Positions 9,601 to 17,947 of a stretch of 64,000 bases of DNA are shown here, in pieces. How positions within the stretch are numbered: the stretch's first letter is position 1; the number at the start of each line of letters is the position of its first letter. The position numbers and the translations under genes were made by a program. Origin of the DNA: Cyanophora paradoxa (Eukaryota; Glaucocystophyceae; Cyanophorales; Cyanophoraceae). The notes under the pieces were generated by a model that did no database searches, was not told where the DNA came from, and saw only the letters and a program-made list of their open reading frames with translations. The DNA is taken from assembly GCA_004431415.1 (NCBI GenBank), contig QPMI01000044.1:248001-312000 (forward strand), given 5' to 3'.

Positions 9601-10698
9601 AATCGTAGGAGGGAATGCATCTGGTTTGGTAGAATTTGATTGCATTGTTATTGATGAGATCTGTCAGTTTAAGATTGGAGAACTGGCAGCCCTGGACCAC
9701 ATCATGAATGAGCAGTTCCCAGATAAGGTATACATTGCCACAGGTGACCCGTATCAGAACCCACCCATTCAGGATATGAGTGTTGACCAAGATGAGTATT
9801 ACCTCGATATTCTCCATCGCCTGTTCCCCAACGAATTGTTACTCCAAGTGAACAAGCGACATGAGACTGAGGAAGATCGCAGGAAGGTCGAGCAAATTCG
9901 AATTGATTTATTCGAGAAAGGTTTGAGTGTAAGTGAGGTCCTCACAAAGTATGGGTTCAAGGTTGTGGACGAATTGGAAAAGACTGATATTGGCATTGTT
10001 TACACAAACCGCAAGGGTGCAGAGGTGAACCTAGCCCTTCACAAAATGAACTACGGGGATAATGTTTCCATTTATGCTGGCGGCATCAAAGTTGTTGCAA
10101 AGACTCGTATTGCAAAGGTGGAAAAATAGTTCATAATGGATTTGTCTACAAGATTGTCAAGCTCTCAAAGGACAGTTTCATAATTGCTGACATTGCCAAC
10201 AAGAAGGATGAGATTGTTCTCAGCAGGGATGCAGTCAAACATTTCGCCCTGGCTTATGCAAACACCTGCCATGTTGTTCAAGGTGATACGATTCGCTGCA
10301 AAGGGAACAGGGTAGTTGTGTTCGAAACGGGGGCGCCATTTGTGTCAAAGAAGTGGCTCTATGTTGCTCTCACACGAACCACAAGGCTGGATGATGTCGT
10401 TATTTACCATGATAATTTCGAAATGGCTCACTGGAAGGTGTGGAAGAGAGAGAATAACGAGAAAATATCGACTTACAAGGATCAGGACCGAGCAGCAAAC
10501 AGACAATTCGATGAGCATGATTACATCACATGGGATTGGATCAAGCAGCGATATGGGAAGCAGTATGGGCATTGCCTGCGATGCTACAATGCCATGGACT
10601 TTGAAGATATTTCGGTAGATCGAATTAATAATGCTGTGGCTCACATTACCAAAAATTGTTTCCTCTCTCATATTAAGTGTAACTGTGCCGCCCAATAA
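6618..10698 (+). CDS. family B DNA polymerase joined to SF1 helicase and zinc-finger module, multiply frameshifted
   Basis: A path of about 1,360 residues from ATG 6618 (MPRPSNR) to TAA 10696-10698. Single-base shifts lie near 6645, 7135 (TTTT run), 7380, 7424, 8648, 8985 and 10127 (AAAAA run). Polymerase motif A is EFDMCKAYPYI at 8371-8403, motif B is VSAIGQTGKQRN at about 8787-8822, and motif C is LNTDCVYG at 9119-9142. The unbroken frame 9026-10129 contains motif C and then a helicase Walker A (GSVPGVGKT, 9419-9445), so the two enzymes are truly one reading frame there. The helicase continues to VALTRTT (about 10366-10386), and a Cys/His cluster ends the protein. The polymerase would replicate the viral genome, probably protein-primed as in Polintons. 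The N-terminal 350 residues (coiled, Lys/Glu-rich at about 6820-6910) are unassigned. Confidence 0.8.
9380..10560 (+). other. SF1 (RecD/Pif1-like) helicase domain of the polymerase polyprotein
   Basis: Walker A GSVPGVGKT (9419-9445), Walker B IVIDEI (about 9644-9661), motif III GDPYQNPP (9743-9766), a NKRHET segment, and after the shift at 10127 the UvrD_C_2-like tail ANTCHVVQGDTI (about 10258-10293) and LYVALTRTT (about 10360-10386). The combination GDPxQ plus HxxQGxT plus VALTR is that of superfamily 1 helicases. It probably unwinds DNA ahead of the fused polymerase. Confidence 0.82.
10560..10698 (+). other. C-terminal treble-clef/HNH-like zinc module
   Basis: The end of the same frame reads C-x2-C (HCLRCYNAM), then SVDRINNAVAH, then NCFLSHIKCNC. 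The order CxxC ... D-R-I-x-N ... H ... N-C ... C resembles HNH/endonuclease-VII-like treble-clef folds in viral proteins, where the Asp-Arg-x-Asp/Asn-N and His residues face the metal. The second Cys pair is CxC here rather than CxxC. Nuclease activity is inference only. Confidence 0.5.
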
Positions 10699-11759
10699 TG
10701 GATAGTGTATTATCATTCAAAAAGTATAGGCAGAAACTGATTAATGAAAAAGTGAGTTTTGATGAAAAAGAGTTGAAAAAGAAGTTCAAAAACTCAGAAC
10801 TCCAGCAAATTTACAAGAAACCAAGGAAACCCAAATCGTTTCTTCGCATAGTGGCAAAGCCTAGATCGTTTCAAATCGATATAACATATTTCAGAGGGTT
10901 TCAGACTGCCAACAATGGCATTTTCAAAATGCTTAGTTTCGTAGACATACTTAGTCGCAAAGGATTTGTTTATCCTTTTAAAAACAGCAGTGAGATCCCG
11001 AGCATTTTAAATAGGTTCAAGCAAGAAGCAGGCAAAGTTAATGCTCTCTCTGGGGATAATGAGTTTTCCCAGGCAGTATACCGAAATTGGTGCAGTGAAC
11101 ATGGTGTAATGCTATACACAGATGTGGCAAAGGATGACCACATCACAGTAGGAGATAAACTGGGGATAATTGATAGGTTCACTAGGACTTTCAAACAGTA
11201 TCTCAGAAAATCGATGACAGCAAAGGGAACCACGAAATGGATCGATCTACTTAGTGATGTAATTGACTTGTATAATAGCAGTCCCCATTCTGCATTGAAA
11301 AATGACTCTCCAAATGCAGTGTATACAAATGAAGATAAACAGTTATTTATTTACATGAGGGATACTGTTCACAACAATCGTGTAAAGGAGGCTGATACTA
11401 ATCAAGTGAAACCAGGAGACACAGTTCGAGTTTTGCAACCAAAGGGATTGTTTGAAAAAGAAGGTGCGCAATTCAGTCAGAAGGTCTACACTGTTGCAAA
11501 GGCTGATAGGAATCGTTTCAAAGTGCTTGAAGATAATGATGGTGAGGAAACAAAAGAAGTGAAGAGGAGATTTAAGAAACAAGAATTGCAAAAGGTGAAT
11601 AAAGATGATATCATTAAGATACCATCACAAAAACGGATTCAGCAGGTTAATAAAACGAATAAAGTGAATCGATTGGTAGCAAAAGAAGGCATAAAACCCA
11701 ATCGGAGTAATGTAATTCGGAGGAGATACAATTTGAGAAGTGGTTTAACGAAACGCTAA
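10698..11759 (+). CDS. rve-type integrase (DDE transposase family) of the Polinton
   Basis: 353 residues; its ATG overlaps the upstream stop (TAATG). It would cut and join the viral ends to host DNA. First catalytic Asp in FQIDITYF (about residue 60), second in LSGDNEFS (about 114-121). The third acidic position falls in GIIDRFTRTF, where Polinton and retroviral integrases have E-R-x-x-R-T; here it is Asp, 39 residues after the second Asp. A C-terminal SH3-like segment (VKPGDTVRVLQPKG onward) and a very basic tail (NVIRRRYNLRSGLTKR) follow. An N-terminal HHCC zinc finger is not seen. The frame is intact and ends one base before the right terminal repeat. Confidence 0.9.
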   Translation: MDSVLSFKKYRQKLINEKVSFDEKELKKKFKNSELQQIYKKPRKPKSFLRIVAKPRSFQIDITYFRGFQTANNGIFKMLSFVDILSRKGFVYPFKNSSEIPSILNRFKQEAGKVNALSGDNEFSQAVYRNWCSEHGVMLYTDVAKDDHITVGDKLGIIDRFTRTFKQYLRKSMTAKGTTKWIDLLSDVIDLYNSSPHSALKNDSPNAVYTNEDKQLFIYMRDTVHNNRVKEADTNQVKPGDTVRVLQPKGLFEKEGAQFSQKVYTVAKADRNRFKVLEDNDGEETKEVKRRFKKQELQKVNKDDIIKIPSQKRIQQVNKTNKVNRLVAKEGIKPNRSNVIRRRYNLRSGLTKR

Positions 11760-11760
11760 A

Positions 11761-12164
11761 TCATGGGAGACACGGCGGATGAAAAGGATATAACTTCGAT
11801 TAAATATAATTAATCGAGATTATGATATAACTTCGATAAATAAGATTTAAGATATAACTTCGATTAATTCGATTTTTGTTACTGAGGCTTACTGAGATTT
11901 AGTGAGATTTGGAATTGGGTTACTGTGAATGGTTTGTTTTTCTTGGGAATTGTTTTGGAGACACGGCGCATAAAAAAGATATAACTTCGATAAGATATAA
12001 TTAATCGAGATTATGATATAACTTCGATTAATTCAATGTTTCTTACTGAGGCTTACTGAGATTTACTGATATTCAAGATTGGGTTACTGGGAATGGTTTG
12101 TTTTCTGATTTGTTTTTGATTTTTTCGCGGGTATTTTTTTGGAGACACGGCGCAGTGCTGAGCT
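11761..12164 (-). repeat. right terminal inverted repeat of the Polinton
   Basis: Mirror of 673-1076 with the same internal duplication and three copies of GGAGACACGGC. It ends CAGTGCTGAGCT. The inner edge lies directly after the integrase stop codon at 11759. Confidence 0.95.
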
Positions 12165-12169
12165 CCCTC
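12165..12169. repeat. target-site duplication, right copy (CCCTC)
   Basis: Direct copy of 668-672, just outside the right terminal inverted repeat. Confidence 0.85.
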
Positions 12170-12360
12170 TCCCTACCCCGCCGACCCATTAACAGCCGCG
12201 ACGGGCCGCGATGAATAAGGGGGGCGCGAGGAGGGCCGCTGAGGCTTCGCCCGATGTTTGGGACCCGCAGGGGCCCAGGGCTTGTCGGAAATCCGGGTCG
12301 GCGAACGAAATTAAGGGTCACGTCCGGGTCACATCCGTCCCGCGTGTTCGCCCACTACCC

Positions 12361-12702
12361 GCCCTGAACCAATTCACTCACTCACCTCGACGATGACGTC
12401 ACGCGACTTTCCATCCACTCTCTCTCGTGGTCCGGAGTCGTGGATCGAATCTCGAACTTGTACGCTGCAATCTCGACAGCTGTCATGAATCAATTTCGAT
12501 CCTGACTCCCCTAAGACGACCGCTCTCCCGCGCCCTGAACCAATTCACTCACTCACCTCGACGATGACGTCACGCGACTTTCCATCCACTCTCTCTCGTG
12601 GTCCGGAGTCGTGGATCGAATCTCGAACTTGTACGCTGCAATCTCGACAGCTGTCATGAATCAATTTCGATCCTGACTCCCCTAAGACGACCGCTCTCCC
12701 GT
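12361..12702. repeat. 171-bp exact tandem duplication
   Basis: The unit beginning GCCCTGAACCAATTCACTCA at 12361 is repeated at 12532 with no difference that I can see, up to CCGCTCTCCCG. It contains TGACGTCA and CTCTCTCGTGG motifs but no frame of interest. Confidence 0.92.
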
Positions 12703-13049
12703 GGGCGTCGGACGAAAATCCATTTCCCACGCGGATCGATTCCGGTATTTATACCCCGGTTCGATCGCGAAACTCCAAAAAGTGGGACCCAGTCCCGCCC
12801 GGTCCCGCGACGAAAGCGCGCCAGCGACGCCCCAGAGCGGTACAGAAAGAGAGCCGAGAGCGCGCGCACCGCTGCAAGCTCGATTTCGGCCGCCGTCGAC
12901 ACTCCAGTGCGAAGAGTCGGCCAAAAGTTTGACCCAGCCGGTCCCGTCCGGTCCCGCGACGCGCGCAATCGATGCGTTCTCGCGCGCATAGACATAGCAC
13001 GGCCTGCGCACTCCAGATATCCGCTTTCCGGAGCCGGAACAGCGCAGGA

Positions 13050-13450
13050 AGGTGCCCGGCGACGAAAATTCGTTCCTGCACAGGCCCGGACATCTTTCCG
13101 CGCGCCCAGGCCGCGGCGCATGCGCCGAACAATAGTATAAGCATTTGAGATGTAGAAGAAGCCTTCCGTACGCTTTTTAAATGCGCCGGGCCGCGAGGAC
13201 CCAGCCGACCCCGAAAATTCGATCCTTGACGTCGACGAACCTGCCCATCTTTCCGTGCGCCCTCACATCCTCACGCATGCCCACCCCTACAGAATTCATT
13301 TGAGAGCTTTTCCAAGCTTTGCGCAAGCACTCTGGGGGCGAAAGAGCACAAGAACCCAGCCGACGCCAGAATTTCGATCCTGCACTGGCCTGCACATATT
13401 TCCATGCATATATATGCGCCCTCGCCTCCGCAGCCTGGCTCTCCAAATGC
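13050..13450. repeat. three degenerate tandem copies of a ~150-bp repeat
   Basis: Blocks at about 13060, 13213 and 13365 share the order GAAAATTCG-ATCCT-GCAC...CCTG...CATCTTTCC...GCGCCC. The copies are diverged and spaced about 150 bases apart. The third leads into CCATGCATATATATGCG. The last is followed by the dispersed motif also found at 360-373. Confidence 0.5.
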
Positions 13451-13496
13451 GCCTGGCCACAGGAACCTCGCTCCTCCCCTTAATGATGACGAGCTC

Positions 13497-13571
13497 GAGC
13501 TCGAGGTGAGATCTAGGGGGGAAATGTATATATATGCATATATATTTCCCTCTAGATCTCACCTCGAGCTC
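13497..13571. repeat. inverted repeat with AT core, plus extra half copy
   Basis: GAGCTCGAGGTGAGATCTAGGG (from 13497) is mirrored by CCCTCTAGATCTCACCTCGAGCTC (to 13571) around an ATATATATGCATATATAT core, which would give a long cruciform. A third copy of the right arm lies at about 13603-13628. Confidence 0.8.
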
Positions 13572-14157
13572 GATCTCACCTCGAGCTCGAGCTATTTGTT
13601 TTCCCCCTCTAGATCTCACCTCGAGCTCAAGCTCCACCGACCAATATATATATATATGGCGGCAATGAATAGGAGGCGGCGGGCCGGGGGGGCTTCGAGA
13701 AAGCCCAACCTTTCGCACACGCAAGCTTTTAAGCTTATAATTAAGAACCCACGGCTTGGCGGTGTACATGTACATGTAGAGGCGTGGCGAGGGGCTGCGA
13801 CGGCCTGGAGCGGAAGCGCGGCGCGCAGCCGCCGCCGGGCCGGGCGCCCTGGCTCGCCGGGCGGAGCTCAGCCTCGGAGCTCGGCGGCCTGGCGGAATGA
13901 CTTGGTGGATGGGGCGGAGGCGCCAGGGGCGGCGGCGAGGCTCGCCGGACGGAGCGGAGGCGCTCGGGGCAGCCGCCGGGCGCCATGGCTCGCTGCCCAC
14001 TTGGCCTCATGATCATTGACGCTAAGACAGACTCTCTGAGACAGGGAGGCTGATATAGCAGGCATGCATTGGCAGGGCTTACCACACGTGAGTGTGGGCT
14101 TGTTTGCAGCAACGTGACTAAGTTACTAAGTTAACCGTTGAACTTTCACTGTTTCAC

Positions 14158-14300
14158 AGCGCCGGAGTCCGGAGTCCGGACTCCGGAGTCCGGACTCCGG
14201 AGTCCGGACTCGAGCTCGCAGAGTCCGACTCGGCGCGGCGAGTCCGGACTCCGGAATCCGGATCGGAGTCATCGGACTCGGAGTCCGGCTCCGGATCCGG
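14158..14300. repeat. palindromic GGAGTCCGGACTCC array
   Basis: Alternating CGGAGTCC and GGACTCCG units form a self-complementary array, broken once by CGAGCTCGCAGAGTCC. No gene is present. Confidence 0.8.
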
Positions 14301-14589
14301 AGGCTTGCGCAGATGCGCATGCGCAGATACATGTACATGTACATGTACCCGGTAACAGGAAACTAATTAGTGGATTATAAAACTAGCTAGCTCGATCGGC
14401 CCTCCCTTAATTAGGCAAAATACTGGAGTCCGGCCGGCCGGATCGATATCGATATCGATGGGCATGCGCATGGAGCGGTATAATTCTAGGGGGTATCGCG
14501 GTACTATCGCCGCAGGGGATTAGTGGAGTCCCAAATTATATTTAGTGGAATACGTCAACTTGAGTCCCCGGGCCCGGCGGCCCCGGCCC

Positions 14590-15135
14590 CCGGGTAGGGG
14601 TGAGTATCGAATGTAGGGTCGGGTTCGTTCGATTCGGTTCGATCGGTCTGGGTATTCGATCGAATGGTTTCGATACCCGGTAGGGGGGTACGTCAGGCAC
14701 CCTTGGTGGCCGAAACAGAGCGTAAACGCGATACAAAACAGCAGAAGCAAGAGATAACGAAGCATAAAACATCAAAGATAGCAAAAGACACGTTCTTAAG
14801 CGCTGTATACGTCTCGTAAGAGACCGACATACTTCCAGGGGGGGTACTTGTAACCTGCGTCGTCTGCAAACCGCAGCACGAAAATGCAGTCACACTGAGT
14901 AGAATTGGTTCAGAAATGATACTGTTTGCCTGTTATATATCTATATATGCGATTTTGTCACGTCCAAGAAGACTCTTGATGGCTTCTTTCGCTGCAAAGA
15001 CAGGCCTCTCGTGGGCGTACCCCCCACATTCGAATGATTCGATCGGGTGACCGGGTTCGATTGGTTCGAAACTCGCCGGGTTCGATCGAATGGGTTCGAT
15101 ACTATTCGGTTCGATACTCACCCCTACCCCCGGGT
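14590..15135. mobile_element. non-autonomous TIR element (GGGTAGGGGTGAGTATCGAA ends)
   Basis: The left end GGGTAGGGGTGAGTATCGAA (14592-14611) is the reverse complement of TTCGATACTCACCCCTACCC (about 15109-15130) with a small indel outside. The inner flanks are both rich in TTCGAT/ATCGAA motifs. There is no transposase frame. No target duplication could be fixed. Confidence 0.65.
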
Positions 15136-15150
15136 CGCGATCGATATCGA

Positions 15151-16221
15151 TTAGGGTTACCGCACCGACAATTCGGAGCTTCGTCAAACGGTCGTCAATG
15201 TCGAATGTCGGTGCGGTGTCGGCGAGGGCGACCGGGGGGAGGCATAGTCGAGCGGTTAAGGTGTCGGCCTTACCGCTCAGAGGACCCCGGTTCGAATCCG
15301 GACCGGAACAACCGAACCCGCTTCAAATCCCGGAGAAACCCCGACCTCGGGACCCGTGAGGGGTACCGAGCTCCTGGTCCCAACACGGCCAAGCGCAAGA
15401 ACCATCAAGCAAGCAACTAGGACCGTGCAACTGGGTGACATCATGCCGAAGGCTCTGCAATGTGGGCGCGTGCATGGGTCATGTGGAACTGAGGTCAACA
15501 AGCCCGGGTACACCACCTGAACATCAAGAGCGGAATACGGCGCGGAAGGAGGATCCGTAGTATGTGCGGAGGACGAGTTAGAATCACAGATAGGACATCC
15601 TCGGCCTCTCAGTTCACAGTTGTAGAGTGGTACGGTGCCGAGGTAGGAGCCGGACGGGTACCGTGTGTAAGAATGCGAGACACACCAAACTTCAAAAAAA
15701 ATCGGCGAGGGCGACCGACATGTCGAAAATAATGATTAAAATAATGCATTTTTAAATAGTTTTTAATGCTTTTCTCGCCCCCTCCCTGCCGTCGCCGGCC
15801 CGTCGCTCACCTAGAACCCACGCTTCAATGGATTCCTAAGGTGGGGAATGTGTTCAGACATGCTTGGAATAACTTCCTGGAGCACCAGAAGCCTTAATTT
15901 ATAATTTATGGCGCATTCTGCCGGCGGAGACGACCCCTACCCCCCCCTCTGTCGGATCGCACCGAAATATTTTTAATCCACCTGACATTCGACATTGTCG
16001 ATGTCGGAGCCTGGGGGACCGACATTACCGTCAGACGGTATTTTTTTTTTGGTGAATTACCGGCCACAGTCTCTAGACACCAGCACTGCGGGGGCTGCCC
16101 AGGGGGCATAAAGACAAAAAAGCAAAATAACTAAGACAAGAGCACGAAGAAAGATAAGACAAAGAGCCAAAATCGACAATAAAAAAGGAAAGACACAGAG
16201 CTCGTCAGACGGTAACCCTAA
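15151..16221. mobile_element. non-autonomous DNA transposon, TTAGGGTTACCG ends, TATCGA duplication
   Basis: Ends TTAGGGTTACCG (15151-15162) and CGGTAACCCTAA (16210-16221) are perfect 12-bp inverted repeats. TATCGA stands directly outside on both sides (15145-15150 and 16222-16227). Subterminal GTCGAATGTCGGTG and GACATTCGACATTGTCG motifs are also inverted. There is no coding capacity. Without the SINE inserted in it the element is about 590 bp. Confidence 0.82.
15235..15701 (+). mobile_element. tRNA-derived SINE with 16-bp target duplication
   Basis: The head carries a pol III A box (TAGTCGAGCGGTTAAGGTG, about 15245-15263) and a perfect B box (GGTTCGAATCC, about 15289-15299). The anticodon arm does not fold as in a functional tRNA. 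The element ends with an A tail (ttcAAAAAAAA, 15694-15701). It is flanked by the direct repeat TCGGCGAGGGCGACCG at 15219-15234 and 15702-15717. It sits inside the DNA transposon 15151-16221 and is therefore the younger insertion. Confidence 0.88.
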
Positions 16222-16559
16222 TATCGATCCACCTCGACTAGTTACTAAGTTATCACTGACATATATATATATATATCAGCGTCCAGTAATTTCCTGCATT
16301 TCGGCCGGATTTAAGATCTATATTCATATATATGCAGGGGTTGCCTTTCCGAAAAGTTCCGAGAGTCAGCTGCAGCTCGCGATGACAGCTGCCGATTCAC
16401 AAATTAAAATCACAATAGCGCGCTGCGCGCTTAGCCGCGCTAGCTCGCGAGCTTATAAAAAAAAGTTATAATTATGATCAGCGCGCGCGCGGCTCCGACC
16501 GGCTCGAGCAAGCCTGGCAAGTCGACGTCGCTTAATTAATTATAAGCTGTGTACATGAC

Positions 16560-17050
16560 ACTACATGTGCGCCTGCGGGTTCGCCGAAGTTCGCCGAGTC
16601 GGTGCGCCGGTAACGGCGGCCGGTTGGACACTGGACCGTCGGACAGCCGCTGAGCAGCGGCCCCGGGCCAGCGGGTCCCTCTCAGAGTCTGACTCTCAGA
16701 GTGCACGCCGACGCCGTGACGTGACGCCGTACGCGTGTGACGGACTCGTACCGGGCGAACACATGAGACGTAAGCGGCGCCGCGCGGCGGTGAGTCCGGT
16801 GACTCCGACTCTCCGAGTCGCCGGCGCGGTCACGCCGCGCCGCGGCCGCGGTGAGCCGGCGCGCGGCGGCGGCGGCCGCGGCGCCGGCGCCTCGATCGCA
16901 GGCTGAGTCGCAGCTCGCGAGTCGCGAGTCGCGAGTCGCGAGACTCGCGACTCGCGAGACTCCGAGCTCGCGACCGGACTGAGCGGACTCGCGTCGTCTC
17001 GCGAGTCGCGACTCAGTCACGGTCGCGAGTCGCGACCGTGACTCGCGAGA
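16560..17050. repeat. GC-rich palindromic tract (GCGAGTCGCGACTCGC)
   Basis: Dense alternation of GAGTCGCGA and TCGCGACTC between 16905 and 17050, preceded by GC-only palindromes such as GCCGGCGCGG. It would form many competing hairpins. No gene was accepted despite open frames on both strands. Confidence 0.7.
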
Positions 17051-17083
17051 AACTACGGCAATTCAAGCCGTCCTACAGTAGTA

Positions 17084-17297
17084 CTGTAGGCGTTGTAGTA
17101 GTAAATAATTGCCGTAAATTGCCGAGAGGCCGAATTCGGCAATTTAGCAACACAGCAATTGCTTGGGGGGTATATGTAGGTATTTGCTTAGCCCGCCATC
17201 GAACAGAAATCTGGATTCGGCAATTTATTGCCACGGCAATTCCGGTTTCGGACCAATTCGGCAATTTTACTACGCGGCAATTTAACTACGCCTACAG
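17084..17297. mobile_element. MITE with CTGTAGGCG ends and TA duplication
   Basis: The ends CTGTAGGCG...CGCCTACAG lie between TA dinucleotides (17082-17083 and 17298-17299). The inside is full of CGGCAATTT / AAATTGCCG motifs in both orientations, extending the inverted repeat. The TA duplication points to a Tc1/mariner-type source. There is no coding capacity. Confidence 0.75.
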
Positions 17298-17346
17298 TAT
17301 ACCAGTATACGTATACCGTAATGCAGAATATTAAGGTCTGTACTTT

Positions 17347-17413
17347 ATTATGTCGTCCCGAAATTATGTCGCCTCGGACGGGACAAAACGACATAATTTG
17401 GGGACGTCATAAT
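17347..17413. repeat. imperfect inverted repeat (ATTATGTCGTCCCGAAATTATGTCG type)
   Basis: ATTATG-CGTCCC-AAATTATGTCG at 17347-17371 is mirrored by CGACATAATTTGGGGACGTCATAAT at 17389-17413. Another partial right arm occurs at about 17491-17515. This is probably a remnant of a small transposon. Confidence 0.6.
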
Positions 17414-17947
17414 ACGGGCTCGCTAAGCCGCCCCATACAGTACCCCAGAAATTTACTGCCCCATACAAGCCTGAAAATTTCATGCCGACATATAATTTGG
17501 GGACGTCATATTTCGCATAGAGAAGGCTCGGGTTTTCAAACGACATAAATTTGCATGACATAATATTGTGTATTACGGTAAGCGCGCGTGTGCGAAGCTT
17601 GCCAGTTGTACCTGTATACTGCAGTACGTAGCCCCAACGTTAACTCCCGAGTCCCGACTCCCGAGTCCTCGGAGTCCGACGTCCTCGGTCTAGATCCATG
17701 CCATTATAATTACTAGTATACGCCCGGGGCCCGCCCGGCGCCCGCTCCCGGAGTCCGAGGCTCACGCACAGATCATCGCTCACGCACAGATTATCGCTCA
17801 GATCCATCGGATCAAGCCTACAGCTACTAGCTATAGCTAGACTGTGCAACAACTGCTGTCTGAGGTCTTTAAATTTCATGATCAGCTGCATCTGGCGCTA
17901 GCAACGTTTACCTCGTGCAGACGTCGACCGTCGGACCTAGGGGCGTC

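Larger units (their letters stand above)
673..12164. mobile_element. integrated Polinton/Maverick-type virus, complete ends
   Basis: The element is bounded by 404-bp terminal inverted repeats that start 5'-AG and end CT-3', as is usual for Polintons. It is flanked by the direct repeat CCCTC (668-672 and 12165-12169). The inside is AT-richer than the surrounding host DNA and has no introns. Gene content is the Polinton core set: FtsK/HerA-type packaging ATPase, major capsid, penton-like minor capsid, family B DNA polymerase and retroviral-type integrase. No adenain-type maturation protease was recognised. Genes are in two divergent blocks split at about 4035-4086. Several frames are broken by single-base shifts, so this copy is either decaying or its sequence contains homopolymer errors. 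Confidence 0.93.
12170..17947. other. repeat-rich host intergenic region
   Basis: No gene with recognisable domains was found, although GC-rich DNA leaves many long open frames on both strands. The content is tandem duplications, short palindromes and nested transposable elements listed separately. Stretches outside those entries (for example 13640-14150, 16230-16560 and 17420-17640) show only low-complexity or palindromic DNA. 17640-17947 upstream of the secreted-protein gene probably includes its promoter. Confidence 0.5.

Noticed and set aside
13487-13640. CRISPR-like array (repeated CTAGATCTCACCTCGAGCTC)
   Set aside because: Three copies in mixed orientation without regular spacers, in eukaryotic DNA; it is a cruciform-type inverted repeat.
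15151-15162. Internal telomere repeat (TTAGGG)
   Set aside because: Only one unit is present at each end, in inverted orientation, as part of a 12-bp transposon terminus.
15241-15312. tRNA gene
   Set aside because: It has perfect A and B boxes, but the acceptor and anticodon arms do not pair. The A tail and the 16-bp target duplication show it is the head of a SINE.
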